This document shows, piece by piece, positions 1-8,711 of a stretch of 28,645 bases of DNA. Under the pieces are notes generated by a model. The model worked only from the letters and a program-made list of their open reading frames with translations. It searched no databases and was not told the origin of the DNA. The stretch is from a virus. The DNA lies in the IMG/VR virus record IMGVR_UViG_3300045996_000274, positions 1-28,645 of that record. One strand, 5' to 3'. Position 1 is the stretch's first letter; each line of letters starts with the position of its first letter. The position numbers and the translations under genes are program-made.

Positions 1-100
1 GCTCAGTATCTGACAGCTTTATAACACCGTCATCATCCTGATAATAGTACTTACCTTCTTTGTTTATAAGCTCAAATCTTAATTGGCGTGGTGTACTCAT
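1..100 (-). CDS. Partial tail gene (N-terminus only)
   Basis: Only the first 33 codons are in the window; the gene runs off the left edge. It starts at an ATG that overlaps the tape measure stop codon in an ATGA junction, so the two are probably translationally coupled. The visible peptide begins MSTPRQLRFELINKEGKY and is rich in polar residues. Genes directly after the tape measure in siphoviruses usually encode the distal tail or baseplate hub proteins, and that is the inferred role. The fragment is too short to show a domain. Confidence 0.6.
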   Translation of the reverse strand, partial: MSTPRQLRFELINKEGKYYYQDDDGVIKLSDTE

Positions 101-2679
101 CTGCGTTTTACGTTCCTTAAATAGTAATCATCCCGGCCTTGTATATTCACATTCTGTATAGCCCTGTTCTGCGCTATAGCCCGTATCGTAGCTTTACCTG
201 TTGACACAATGGCATGTTCCAACTTTTCATAGTTCCTGCTATCCGCCCTATTCCCTTGCAACATGGCTATCATTTGCGGCGTAAGCATTGCGTACATCTG
301 CTCCTGATTAAATACCTGCGTGTGCTTAGGTAAATCTAATATAGCGTTTTTATTGACCATGTACGGCCTTTTCCCCGGCTCTTTAATCAATTCAGGCTCT
401 TTTTCCGCGACTTCAGCATAACCGCCCTTGTGATCTAGTGTACCTATAGCGTATTGCGGAATAGGGGTAGCAATGGCAACCGCTAATTGTGCCGCACCTG
501 CCACGCCCTGAGCTATTTTCTCAGGTATCGTTTTAGCCCTTGCAACGTTTATAGCAGTAGCTAATATAATATTCATTATAGCTAATTGCTTTTCGTATTG
601 CGCTTGCCTTTGTTGCTGTTGCTGTTGTTGTTGCTCTAAGAACTTACGGCGTGCTGCTGTGCGTGCCTCGGCCTCTTGTATTGCTTTCTCTTTTTCTGTC
701 TGGCTTTTACCGCTCCTGTTAATAGCCCGTATTTCTTCCTCAGACGCTCTTTGCGTCATGTCAATTTGCTTTTGCAGGTTCTGTATCTGGGCATCGGCCT
801 GAATACTAGATATAGAGGCAATATCATTGAACGCACCTATATAGGTTTGCAGCAACTTTAGAGTTTCCTCCATTGCTTTCTGCTTTGCCTTTTCACCAGT
901 AACTGTAGAACCTTCAGCCTCACGGAGCATAGCAAGCAACTTGGTTAGTTGTTCCTCTAATGCCCTGCGTTGCTCTACCGTAAGCCTTGTATTAGCTAGT
1001 AATGCCTGTGTTTCTAAAACCTGAAGTCTTATTATCTCCCTAGTTATAGTGTTGGCTATCTTTTCTCTGCCTTCCTGATACTGTTTGTATGTAATCAAAC
1101 CGCCCTCATAACTAGCCTGCAACATTCTTAGCCTTTGCTGTTCCTCTAACATTAATTGTTGCACCCTAGTAGCTTCAGGTGACGCTATTATATCAGGCTG
1201 TTCTACTTCACCCGTACCAGATGCAAGCCTCAATTGTAATGCTACCTGTTCGCGTAAGGTAGCTGTTACTTTCTGTCTTTCTTTTACCTCAACATCTGTT
1301 AATTCTGCTATCTTACCTACATAATCGCTTTGCTTCTGGCGTATATCGGTTAATTCAGCCTCTAATACCTTGCGCTCGGCTGCACTTTTCAATAGCTTGG
1401 TTTCTTCCTCTAGTGATAAGACAGTAAAGGTATTACCGTCATTCTTAACTTTATTCCTTGTTTTATCTATTTCAGCTAACTTTTCATTTATTTCAAGCTC
1501 CCTTTCAGCAAGTGCATTGAAACGGGACGTAAGCGCACTAGCTCTAGCCCTCATAAATATAGCGTTACCTAATTCAAGATATGCTGCTGCGGCTTTACCT
1601 GCCAGAAATTCTTCAGTTGTCAGATTAGCAAAATAGGCGGGGTACTTTTCCTGTAGTTGTGCTATTGCTGCTACTCTATTTTGGTAAGATGTATTAGCCC
1701 GTGTAGCAACTTCATATAATATACGTAACTGAGATGTTTCCTTAGCGGCTGTTTGTGCGTATTCCTTGCTAAGTTTCTCAGTTTCGGTTAATTCCTTATT
1801 TAATTCTTTTGTTTTGCGGGCGTTATCCTGTGCTGCCTTTGACCATAAAGTAAATGCCAGTATCAGTATATTCGTTATACCTACTACGCTAAACAGGTTT
1901 TTACCTAATCCTAGCAGTATCTGACCATAGCTTTGTCCTGCGTCCCTTGCAGCCTTAACTGATTCTACAAAGTAAGACAGGTTATTGCTCAAAGCCATTA
2001 CAAAGATATTCAGGCTTTGTCCAGCATTCGGTAACTCTCTTAATAATTGGTTGAACTGTGCGCCAACCATGTTATAGTTACCTACATTCCTTTGATATTG
2101 TCCTACACTTGCATCCAGTCTTTTAAGCGTATCGCCCATTGCCTTAGCGTCATTGATCGCCTGTAAGGTTATAGGATGGTTCTCACCATGCTGTAAACCG
2201 TAATTCTTTGCCCTTAATGCAGCTTCGTTATATGCTTTAGATAGCATACCGTAGTCATTGCTAAGGTCTATTATCGCTTTCTGCTCACGCTTTGCGGCTG
2301 CTTCTAACCGCTCTTTATTCCTTAATAAATCCTGCTCTAATCGTAGTTCTTCACGCTGCGTCCTTATTTTTTGTGTTGCTGCTTTCTCTGTGTTTACTTC
2401 TGCTGCTGATCTTTTCTGTTCGGCTTGTGCCAGTTGGTTAACTGCTTTGGCCTGATCTAGGGTTATTTGCTTTACCTGCTCAGTAGTTGCCCCCAACTCC
2501 TTTAGCAATTCATTCAGTTGCATGACGGTCTTAGTATCCCCTAATCTCAACTCGATCGTCGAGGCGGTTTTATTCAGGTCTACAAGCAACTTGCTGGCAT
2601 CAGAAATGCCTGCTTTCAGTTGGTCTATCTCCTGAAACGCCGAAGGGGCGACAATACTACTAATCCTGTCCTCTGCCAT
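97..2679 (-). CDS. Tail tape measure protein
   Basis: An 860-residue protein that should sit inside the tail tube, set its length and be released on DNA ejection. The N-terminal third (about residues 15-135) is a long, charged, coiled-coil-like region. A hydrophobic segment at about 262-279 could insert in a membrane. A second long helical region follows, then an eight-glutamine run (residues 683-690) and another hydrophobic stretch. The C-terminal GGYAEVAEKEPELI motif is typical of tape measure C-termini. It is the longest gene in the window and lies directly after the tail assembly genes, as expected. By the usual rule of about 1.5 angstrom per residue the tail would be roughly 130 nm. It overlaps the upstream gene by 20 bp and the downstream gene by 4 bp. 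Confidence 0.9.
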   Translation of the reverse strand: MAEDRISSIVAPSAFQEIDQLKAGISDASKLLVDLNKTASTIELRLGDTKTVMQLNELLKELGATTEQVKQITLDQAKAVNQLAQAEQKRSAAEVNTEKAATQKIRTQREELRLEQDLLRNKERLEAAAKREQKAIIDLSNDYGMLSKAYNEAALRAKNYGLQHGENHPITLQAINDAKAMGDTLKRLDASVGQYQRNVGNYNMVGAQFNQLLRELPNAGQSLNIFVMALSNNLSYFVESVKAARDAGQSYGQILLGLGKNLFSVVGITNILILAFTLWSKAAQDNARKTKELNKELTETEKLSKEYAQTAAKETSQLRILYEVATRANTSYQNRVAAIAQLQEKYPAYFANLTTEEFLAGKAAAAYLELGNAIFMRARASALTSRFNALAERELEINEKLAEIDKTRNKVKNDGNTFTVLSLEEETKLLKSAAERKVLEAELTDIRQKQSDYVGKIAELTDVEVKERQKVTATLREQVALQLRLASGTGEVEQPDIIASPEATRVQQLMLEEQQRLRMLQASYEGGLITYKQYQEGREKIANTITREIIRLQVLETQALLANTRLTVEQRRALEEQLTKLLAMLREAEGSTVTGEKAKQKAMEETLKLLQTYIGAFNDIASISSIQADAQIQNLQKQIDMTQRASEEEIRAINRSGKSQTEKEKAIQEAEARTAARRKFLEQQQQQQQQRQAQYEKQLAIMNIILATAINVARAKTIPEKIAQGVAGAAQLAVAIATPIPQYAIGTLDHKGGYAEVAEKEPELIKEPGKRPYMVNKNAILDLPKHTQVFNQEQMYAMLTPQMIAMLQGNRADSRNYEKLEHAIVSTGKATIRAIAQNRAIQNVNIQGRDDYYLRNVKRR
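610..633 (-). repeat. CAA/CAG repeat encoding poly-glutamine
   Basis: Eight consecutive glutamine codons, a mix of CAA and CAG, inside the tape measure gene. It lies between a charged coiled coil and a hydrophobic segment and probably makes a flexible or helical linker. Such runs can change length by slippage. Confidence 0.8.
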
Positions 2680-3235
2680 GAGATTTTTCTAAAGTCTTAG
2701 CTTTAGTTTTAAGTTTACTGTATAAGGTACAAAATCTTTCTGTTGTTATTTCCTCTGCTGTAAGTTTCGGGTCTATCTCTGCCAGTATCTTATCAAACAT
2801 TTCATAGGTGGGTTGCGATCCTTTCTTTGGTTTATATAGATCAGTACGCAATTTCTCTAACTGCGTTTCAAACCTTTTTACACTTACCTCTGCTGTTTTA
2901 TAGTCGGGTACACCCAATTGTCTCAATGAATTTGCCAACCCTTCATCCAAGTTTTGATGCAATGATTTAGATATAGCTTTAATCCGTTCTATCCTGCTTT
3001 CTAATTTAGCTATCTGTATACATTGGAGTATGTACGGCATATTATCACTGCCGCCTGCTGAATCGAAATATTGTGCTAGTATATTATTAGCTGCCTGTAT
3101 CTGCTGTAATGGGTCTTTACACGGTACGCATATCACTACACGCTTATTGCCTTCATACTCTATATGGTGAATGTCTTTTAATATCGCATTTCTATCGTTA
3201 TCAATATACAGTATCAGGAATCGGTCAAACGGCAA
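2660..3235 (-). CDS. Putative tail assembly protein before the tape measure
   Basis: I place the start at a TTG at 3235-3233, giving 191 residues beginning MPFDRFLILYIDNDRN. The same frame stays open to an ATG at 3388, but that extension would overlap most of the preceding convincing gene and its translation is basic and low in quality. The TTG overlaps the preceding stop codon region by 11 bp. The C-terminal half is helical and charged, with a segment at about residues 130-180 like a small chaperone. Its position just before the tape measure is where tail assembly chaperones (lambda gpG/gpGT type) lie. That role is inferred from position; I see no family signature. A +1 frameshift from the upstream gene is an alternative way to make it. 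Confidence 0.65.
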   Translation of the reverse strand: MPFDRFLILYIDNDRNAILKDIHHIEYEGNKRVVICVPCKDPLQQIQAANNILAQYFDSAGGSDNMPYILQCIQIAKLESRIERIKAISKSLHQNLDEGLANSLRQLGVPDYKTAEVSVKRFETQLEKLRTDLYKPKKGSQPTYEMFDKILAEIDPKLTAEEITTERFCTLYSKLKTKAKTLEKSHGRGQD

Positions 3236-3458
3236 CTCCCTTATCGAAGTATATAAGTTGGGTAATTTCTTCGCCTTCTTGTACCTGTTCTTTTTGCTTT
3301 GCCTCAAAATTAAGGCCGATAACCCTCGGACAAATAGCGATAAAGCCCGTAAAGCTATTTTCCTGCGCATTACTTTTAGCATCTTCAATAGTTTGATTTA
3401 GTAGGCGTTGTCTGACTTCCTCTCGTTTACGCTGTATACATGGCAGGCATGTTTTCAT
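3225..3458 (-). CDS. Small protein with N-terminal CxxC, tail assembly position
   Basis: 77 residues beginning MKTCLPCIQRKREEVRQR. A CxxC pair (C4, C7) is followed by a charged helix and then a beta-rich C-terminal half. It starts at an ATGA junction with the gene before it and ends 11 bp inside the gene after it. Small proteins with an N-terminal CxxC occur near the tail genes of Bacteroidota phages, but I do not know their function. Position suggests the first of a pair of tail assembly proteins. Its stop is UGA followed by C, with a purine-rich AGGGAG just before it. Confidence 0.7.
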   Translation of the reverse strand: MKTCLPCIQRKREEVRQRLLNQTIEDAKSNAQENSFTGFIAICPRVIGLNFEAKQKEQVQEGEEITQLIYFDKGVAV

Positions 3459-3883
3459 TGTGTCCCGGTTATGTTTTTAATTCCTTGTACCACATAAGGG
3501 GTATATTCTATCCATGCGATACGTTTACTTTCCGAAGTTAAACCAAAGATATTGTCTTTATACTGAAATACAAGTTTATCACGCTTGGTATCTGAGCTAT
3601 CTAAATCAAAGTCATCTCCATTAATCTTTTGATACATCCTGCTCTGAAATTCACCTGTTAAATATAAATCAACATAACTGGTCTGCCTGCCTATACGTGA
3701 ACGTTCAAATACTGATAACGGCCTGTACTCGCCTATCTGCTCATTATTGCTACGCTTGCCCTCTAACATCTGGTCACGGTTCAACTCTACCGACACATTT
3801 GGCTGTTGCTCCATAGCATCGGCTGTAAGCTCAACAAGGTTCACCTGTTCAAACCGTGTCAACATTTCATTGATAGTAGACAT
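3455..3883 (-). CDS. Unknown tail-region protein
   Basis: 142 residues from the ATG at 3883 (MSTINEMLTRFEQ). A TTG four codons further upstream would place the start inside the terminator hairpin and is less likely. The protein is acidic and mixed alpha/beta, with no cysteine and no membrane segment. It is the first gene after the terminator that follows the tube gene, and it is coupled by an ATGA overlap to the CxxC protein. Its place between the tube and the tape measure suggests a tail assembly or minor tail role. I recognise no domain. Confidence 0.7.
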   Translation of the reverse strand: MSTINEMLTRFEQVNLVELTADAMEQQPNVSVELNRDQMLEGKRSNNEQIGEYRPLSVFERSRIGRQTSYVDLYLTGEFQSRMYQKINGDDFDLDSSDTKRDKLVFQYKDNIFGLTSESKRIAWIEYTPYVVQGIKNITGTQ

Positions 3884-3887
3884 AGGT

Positions 3888-3916
3888 AAAAACAAGGGGG
3901 TTATTTATCCCCCTTG
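3888..3916 (-). terminator. Rho-independent terminator with a stop codon in its loop
   Basis: Read on the minus strand: an 8-bp perfect stem CAAGGGGG / CCCCCTTG, an 8-nt loop, and then five Ts. The TAA stop codon of the 81-aa gene lies in the loop. Placed after the tube gene and its small follower, it could lower expression of the tape measure and assembly genes relative to the abundant tube protein. Confidence 0.75.
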
Positions 3917-4146
3917 CCTGCTGTTGTTTGCTTACTAACCGCCTGTTTTTCTTCAGGCTGTGCCTTTGGCTTCAATTGACCATAATACTCTTTGAGTATA
4001 GTGGCCTTTTCTGCGTCCGTTTTACGGCTCATCAGGTTATGTTTCTTTGCATGCTTCAGGTACTTTTCAACAAATTGATCCTCTGTTATACCAGACACAT
4101 ACTCAGTATTAAAACTGATACCGCCGATTGTTTGTTCATTTTTCAT
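3901..4146 (-). CDS. Small charged protein after the tail tube gene
   Basis: 81 residues, lysine- and glutamate-rich, with a disordered C-terminus (about residues 58-81). The core motif EDQFVEKYLKHAKKH is probably helical. Its ATG shares one base with the tube gene stop (TAATG), so it is almost certainly translated together with the tube protein. The terminator stem includes its last codons. Function is not recognisable; a tail-tube accessory or chaperone is a positional guess. Confidence 0.7.
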   Translation of the reverse strand: MKNEQTIGGISFNTEYVSGITEDQFVEKYLKHAKKHNLMSRKTDAEKATILKEYYGQLKPKAQPEEKQAVSKQTTAGKGDK

Positions 4147-5126
4147 TATAATACCTCCAGTTGAATTGGCATAGCTTCAAAGTAAGATAGACCCGCCGTA
4201 GCAAGCACACTCACACTAGCCATTGTTAAAGTAAGATATTGTCCGGCTGTTGGATAATCCGTATCCGTGTCATCAAAGTTAAATGCCAGATATTGGCTTT
4301 CCCCTGATCCTGCAATCGTAACAGATGTTATCGTAACCGCACCACCTGTCTGGCTGTTAGTTGCTACAAACCTCGCTACGTTTGCAATAGTAGCACCGTA
4401 AATTTGCACTAGGTTCCCTGCGCCGCAGCTTGACGTAATACCGATGTTTATATCACCATCAGCATCAACTACAGGATCAGATACAGGTTGCAACTTCACA
4501 TCCTGTACTTGGTCAATGTCGCTGTACGGGTCGAAGTCCACACTTATAAATGACAGGTTTTCGTTCAACTGCCTAGCATTAGCTAGCGTGAACCCTACCA
4601 TATAACGTGTAGGCTCAGACCCTGTTTTTGGTTTCCAGTTATACGGGTAGAACTGCGTTAAGTTCACACCACCGAAACCAGTAATACCATTGGCATCTGT
4701 TCTATCTGTGCCTATGATGTTGTATGACGCATCAAAGAATAGCCAATCAAATTGCCTCTCACGGCCTTTGAAATTCAGCATGTTCTTATGTTGGCACATG
4801 CCACCGTCAAGATACCTGAAGCCCCATGAATATACCTCATCCCGGGTAAAGTATTTTCTACCATAACCCGAAGTCCATTCCTGTGCTTCTTCGCTTTGGT
4901 CGTCCAGTTCTAAGAACCCGCCAAAGATATGCGCCCGTAGGCTATAGCTATTATTTATAGCTTGTGCTTGCAAGGTAGCGCGGAAATCTACAAGCTGACT
5001 AGCTGCATAGACAGTACCGCGTGGAATAGCAATTGCACCGACCAGCAAATCCGGGTCGAAGTTGCAATCGCCTATGCCCATGTTGCCGCTACCTGCACCA
5101 CAAAAAACTGCGTTTAGTGTTGCCAT
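4146..5126 (-). CDS. Major tail tube protein
   Basis: 326 residues. It lies where the tube protein belongs: after the head-tail connectors and before the tape measure. The N-terminus MATLNAVFCGAGSGNMG, followed by GDCNFDP, resembles tube proteins I know from Bacteroidota siphoviruses. The first roughly 210 residues are beta-rich. The last roughly 110 (from about 215) look like a separate Ig-like beta-sandwich, with a CGAGN turn and alternating hydrophobic strands; such domains often decorate the outside of the tail. There are no membrane segments. The terminator downstream of the next small gene fits high expression. No sheath gene is nearby, which argues for a non-contractile tail. Confidence 0.75.
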   Translation of the reverse strand: MATLNAVFCGAGSGNMGIGDCNFDPDLLVGAIAIPRGTVYAASQLVDFRATLQAQAINNSYSLRAHIFGGFLELDDQSEEAQEWTSGYGRKYFTRDEVYSWGFRYLDGGMCQHKNMLNFKGRERQFDWLFFDASYNIIGTDRTDANGITGFGGVNLTQFYPYNWKPKTGSEPTRYMVGFTLANARQLNENLSFISVDFDPYSDIDQVQDVKLQPVSDPVVDADGDINIGITSSCGAGNLVQIYGATIANVARFVATNSQTGGAVTITSVTIAGSGESQYLAFNFDDTDTDYPTAGQYLTLTMASVSVLATAGLSYFEAMPIQLEVL

Positions 5127-5131
5127 TAATG

Positions 5132-5698
5132 TTAAATTGTTGAGTTAATAATTGTTTGACATGCTGCCCAATCTATTGGGAATCTCATCTGCTCTATCTC
5201 TATAGCATCTATATAGTCACCGAGCTTATTATTGGTCTGCTCATTAGCACCCCAGAACTTACGCTCTGTCATTAGATGGTCTATAGTACGCCAGTTCTGT
5301 ATAACAAAACCTTTCTGCTTAAATAGCTGCATTAGAAATTCCTCATATAATGGCCTTAATATATTGGTAAAGTTGATAGCCTCCCTCTGCTCACTGGTAT
5401 AGGTGTTTAACGTATGATTGCATATGATAATATTAAGTGTAGGTGTACCGTAGAATGACGTATTACGCCTATCTATTTGTATATCCTCAATCAGGATAAA
5501 CAAAGGGTACTTCTTATACTTTAGTTCATCATTTTGGGTCTTTTCATTCAATAGTTTGATAATCTCCCTGATATTACCATACATATAAGCAATGGTCTCA
5601 ATGGTAGGGTCGTATGCTTGTAGTTCTGCCAACTTAGCAGTACGCACACGATCTACCGCTTGCTCAATTAACTTTGGTATGGATAAAGGGTAATTCAT
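5132..5698 (-). CDS. Putative tail terminator / head-tail joining protein
   Basis: 188 residues, mixed alpha/beta, with the pattern of tail terminator proteins: an N-terminal helix (IPKLIEQAVDRVR), then strands including KYPLFILIEDIQIDR and LNIIICNHTL. It shares one base with the gene before it and is 5 bp from the tube gene. In HK97-like and lambda-like order this position holds the protein that caps the tail tube and joins it to the neck. The assignment rests on order and secondary-structure pattern only. Confidence 0.6.
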   Translation of the reverse strand: MNYPLSIPKLIEQAVDRVRTAKLAELQAYDPTIETIAYMYGNIREIIKLLNEKTQNDELKYKKYPLFILIEDIQIDRRNTSFYGTPTLNIIICNHTLNTYTSEQREAINFTNILRPLYEEFLMQLFKQKGFVIQNWRTIDHLMTERKFWGANEQTNNKLGDYIDAIEIEQMRFPIDWAACQTIINSTI

Positions 5699-6243
5699 TA
5701 TATACCGAACATATTTCTAAACCCAAAACGTCTGCGGCAACCATACCAGTCTAGTTCCCCGTAGTCATCTGTATGATTACGAAGGTAGTAGTAAAGGCTA
5801 TCATTCATTGTCAACATATCCGATGATGCTCTTTGTATCTTTGCTGATGGCGAAACTGGCGTTGCATTCTGCTGATTGTTTACACCCGTACCTGTACCTG
5901 TGCTTTGCACAGCGTTATTGGTCATGTACTCAATGTAAACATAGTTAGCTATCGGGCTTACCTTATCGCTATTCACAAAGCCTTGCCATACATACCTTTT
6001 ATCGTTCACCGTATAGACAATGCCGTCCCGAAGGTCTAGCCATTTCTGCGCTATAGGATCTTCAGCTAATCCTGCTATGAAGTCAAGGTATAGCTCGTCT
6101 CCTAAAGCCTTTCTTAGATATTCCTTTTCGTATATCGGGATAAAGGTATCATTTACGGTGTTTCCAACCACAGGGGAATTGCCTTTGCTTATATCCCCTA
6201 TGGTTAGTAACCCTCTAAAATATGTATGGTCTATGAGTGTCAT
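5698..6243 (-). CDS. Head-tail adaptor-like protein (DUF6712-like)
   Basis: 181 residues. The segment YEKEYLRKALGDELYLDF (residues 38-55) is a signature I associate with a Bacteroidota phage connector family (DUF6712 as I recall). The N-terminus is helical and the middle has a serine/threonine/asparagine-rich linker (about 113-133). The C-terminus is rich in arginine and aromatic residues (GCRRRFGFRNMFGI). It probably forms the ring below the portal that connects head to neck. It shares one base with the tail terminator candidate. Confidence 0.65.
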   Translation of the reverse strand: MTLIDHTYFRGLLTIGDISKGNSPVVGNTVNDTFIPIYEKEYLRKALGDELYLDFIAGLAEDPIAQKWLDLRDGIVYTVNDKRYVWQGFVNSDKVSPIANYVYIEYMTNNAVQSTGTGTGVNNQQNATPVSPSAKIQRASSDMLTMNDSLYYYLRNHTDDYGELDWYGCRRRFGFRNMFGI

Positions 6244-6246
6244 TAT

Positions 6247-6600
6247 TTATGCGTCATCTTCATCAAGTAAAACTACGCCTGTTGGTGTAGCGACCATAGT
6301 ACCCTGACCTGTAACTAATGCCCCATAATACAAGCCTTTTTTATTCTCTATAAACCATGCTTGACTTTGGTTAGCCACATCTGTTAATGTGAATGCACTT
6401 GCACCCGGTGTATTAAACCAGTTAGTGCCATCAATAGATGTTTGAGGTTGTATAGTGCCTGCTACTGTGCCAGATGTTTTAGCTACATTCACTTGTAATG
6501 TATATGTGCCGCTATTGCCTGCTATCTTGCCGCTCGCAAGTCTTGATGGAGTTGTATTTACCGCAGTAGTTGGTGTAGCTGTTAGTGTTTTAAGTGCCAT
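6247..6600 (-). CDS. Small beta-rich structural protein (possible head decoration)
   Basis: 117 residues, almost entirely short beta strands with many Thr, Ser, Gly and Ala residues and no cysteine. The motif SIDGTNW (55-61) followed by a proline/glycine turn is common in small phage structural beta-sandwich domains. It lies two genes after the capsid gene and shares one base with the gene before it. A capsid decoration or head completion role is inferred. Confidence 0.6.
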   Translation of the reverse strand: MALKTLTATPTTAVNTTPSRLASGKIAGNSGTYTLQVNVAKTSGTVAGTIQPQTSIDGTNWFNTPGASAFTLTDVANQSQAWFIENKKGLYYGALVTGQGTMVATPTGVVLLDEDDA

Positions 6601-6809
6601 TATTTACCTCCTTTGGCTTTTATCGCTTTGCCGGATGCTATCCAGCTTTCAGCTTGTTTAGGATGTAGTTTACGAACATCACCTTTTTTAGCAGTTCCTT
6701 TTTTAACGGAAAATGCTTTATCGGTAAGTTCAATCTCAATACGGTCATCAAGGTTTATCGGCTCCATTGGCTCTTCTTTAACCAAAGGTTTTTTAATTAC
6801 GTCTGCCAT
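6600..6809 (-). CDS. Small head-region protein
   Basis: 69 residues, lysine-rich, with a disordered N-terminus and a C-terminal motif KKGDVRKLHPKQAESWIASG that resembles small proteins found after capsid genes in many phages. Its TAA stop overlaps the next ATG by one base. The role is unknown; I infer an accessory capsid or neck function from position. Confidence 0.6.
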   Translation of the reverse strand: MADVIKKPLVKEEPMEPINLDDRIEIELTDKAFSVKKGTAKKGDVRKLHPKQAESWIASGKAIKAKGGK

Positions 6810-6828
6810 TGTATTAGTTTTTAAAAGG

Positions 6829-8064
6829 TTAAGCTACTGCGATTGCGTCAATTACATCTTGATACTGATCTACAACGAATGCTAGTTTTTCATTTTCAGA
6901 AACCCATGCAGCAACACGCATCTCAGTACGCATAGATACAACGTTGTTACGGAAATCATTACCATCAAGACCCATTTCAGTACGCATTTCCTCACGGATT
7001 GCCACGTTGAAATAACGGAAGTCACCCATGTAGAATGTACCTACTGCTGCTTGGTTGGTTTGAACTGCTACCATCTCAAGGAACTGACCATTACTCAATT
7101 GCAATTGCAACAAAACATACTGTTCTTCAGCATCTTTAGTGTGCATCATTTTAAACCAGTCAACCGGGTTGATAAACACTAAGTTAGGCTCAAAATTAGC
7201 CCTGCGGATTTGTGTAGCTGCTGCGCCCAAAGCATCATAATAGTTTGGATTTTCAACGCTATCGTTCATCTCCGTATTAGTGAACGCAGGAGCATAGTAT
7301 GTCAAACCTGTAGGATTTTCACCTGTGCCATCACCTGTAAGTAAGCCTTGATCTACTTTAAGGGCAACCTTATTCTTCTGGCGGCCTTCAATAAGTGAAG
7401 CAAGGAAATCAATATCATCCAGTGCTTCCTCAGAAACCTTAGAGAATACTGCTACCTTCTTTACTGTTGTAGTGCGAACAGTTACGTTTACATCCATCAA
7501 AGGCTTAGCTGCACCTTCCGCAGTCCAGCCTGCATCACCTTCTCCTGCTGTTTCGTCTACCCAGTTGATTACACCTTTAGTAGTACGTACAACATTAGCA
7601 TAACGAAGCATTATAGGCTCGTTTGTGCGATATGCTATATATCCCGGGCGTAGTTCCTGAGATGGCACGAAGTTACTAGGTGTAGTTGGTAGGGTAGCGC
7701 GCGTAATGTCGCCCGCTGCTTTGTGTTCAAACCCAAACCATTTAGCGTTCTTCTCACGTGTAGCGTGTTGGAAACCTTCAGCATCAGCTTCTACTGCTGC
7801 CTTGAAAATGTCCGCTACAGATTGAGAAGCGGCTGGTGTGCCTTTTTCTAGCTTGTTTTTCAAAGTGATTATTTCTTCACCTTGTTCGCGTGCTGCTTTC
7901 TCTACCGTTTCTAGTTTTTCAGACTGTGCTTCAAACTCTGATTTCGGTACGAAACCATCTAATTTCTGATTCAGCTCTTTTTTGTGTACTTCCTGATCTT
8001 GTTTCAGTTTATCGGAAGCCTCTTTAGCTGCTTTTTCAATTTGTTCAATTGTTGGCTCTGCCAT
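6829..8064 (-). CDS. Major capsid protein, HK97 family
   Basis: 411 residues. Residues 1 to about 80 form a charged coiled coil like the HK97 delta (scaffold) domain, which the prohead protease next to it would remove. The rest matches the HK97 fold in pattern: an N-arm, then SNFVPSQELRPGYIAYR, and a spine and A-domain region including KKVAVFSKVSEEALDDI and the GDGTGENPTGL loop. The mature shell protein probably begins near residue 95-115. The gene follows the protease by 2 bp, the standard order portal, protease, capsid. Confidence 0.92.
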   Translation of the reverse strand: MAEPTIEQIEKAAKEASDKLKQDQEVHKKELNQKLDGFVPKSEFEAQSEKLETVEKAAREQGEEIITLKNKLEKGTPAASQSVADIFKAAVEADAEGFQHATREKNAKWFGFEHKAAGDITRATLPTTPSNFVPSQELRPGYIAYRTNEPIMLRYANVVRTTKGVINWVDETAGEGDAGWTAEGAAKPLMDVNVTVRTTTVKKVAVFSKVSEEALDDIDFLASLIEGRQKNKVALKVDQGLLTGDGTGENPTGLTYYAPAFTNTEMNDSVENPNYYDALGAAATQIRRANFEPNLVFINPVDWFKMMHTKDAEEQYVLLQLQLSNGQFLEMVAVQTNQAAVGTFYMGDFRYFNVAIREEMRTEMGLDGNDFRNNVVSMRTEMRVAAWVSENEKLAFVVDQYQDVIDAIAVA

Positions 8065-8066
8065 TG

Positions 8067-8711
8067 TTAATAAAATTTAAGATTAGTGAATGTAAGCGGC
8101 TCTTGCTTTAGAGTGGAGGCTTCCGGCTCTGCTATGAGTGCTTTTAAAGTCGTTATTTGTTTTTCTATTTCTTTACCTTTTTCATCTGAATAGTTCGCTT
8201 TTCTTGTGCATTCCTCTAAAAATTCAATGATTTCAGGCAAGTTATTCTCTGATTTCAGGCTTAAAAGTGGCGTATGCGGGTTACTAGCCCATTCGGTTAG
8301 CGTGCTGTATTCCTTCCACTTCCACTCAAAGACACGTCCTGAAGCATCTTTTTTAATTGGCTTAACCGCTACACTATGCTCTAGGCTTTTGCCATGCGAA
8401 GCATACATTTTATAATCTTCATAGGTATCCCTGCCTATTGTTTTATTCAGGTTTATCTGTCCTTTTACTACTAGGAAATCCTCTGTTTCGTGCGCCTCTA
8501 TGGGAACGCCAAGTAACTGCCCCGGGTGATGGTTTAGATACCACCGTACACGGTTAAAGTTTTCTTGAATGGTCTTTGTAAAACTACCTTTCATAGATAT
8601 ATCGCCGTGGCTGTCTTTGTTACCAAAGGCATTGGCGGCTACTATAATAACGCCTTTATCGTCTATGTCCTGTATCTCAGACTTGTAGGCTTTCCTCAGT
8701 AGTGTTTCCAT
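8067..8711 (-). CDS. Prohead protease, HK97 family
   Basis: 214 residues. This serine protease matures the capsid by cutting off the scaffold domain and itself. The likely catalytic His is in WYLNHHPG (H61 or H62) and the catalytic Ser in EHSVAV (S113); the conserved AFGNKDSHGD stretch lies near the N-terminus. The C-terminal 40 residues are charged and may be a removable scaffold-like tail. The start overlaps the portal gene by 35 bp, which is long; a later start is possible but would remove the first beta strand. Confidence 0.88.
   Translation of the reverse strand: METLLRKAYKSEIQDIDDKGVIIVAANAFGNKDSHGDISMKGSFTKTIQENFNRVRWYLNHHPGQLLGVPIEAHETEDFLVVKGQINLNKTIGRDTYEDYKMYASHGKSLEHSVAVKPIKKDASGRVFEWKWKEYSTLTEWASNPHTPLLSLKSENNLPEIIEFLEECTRKANYSDEKGKEIEKQITTLKALIAEPEASTLKQEPLTFTNLKFY

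Noticed and set aside
2660-3388. A longer version of the tail assembly protein starting at 3388.
   Set aside because: It would overlap the convincing 77-aa CxxC gene over 164 bp, and its extra N-terminus looks like an out-of-frame translation.
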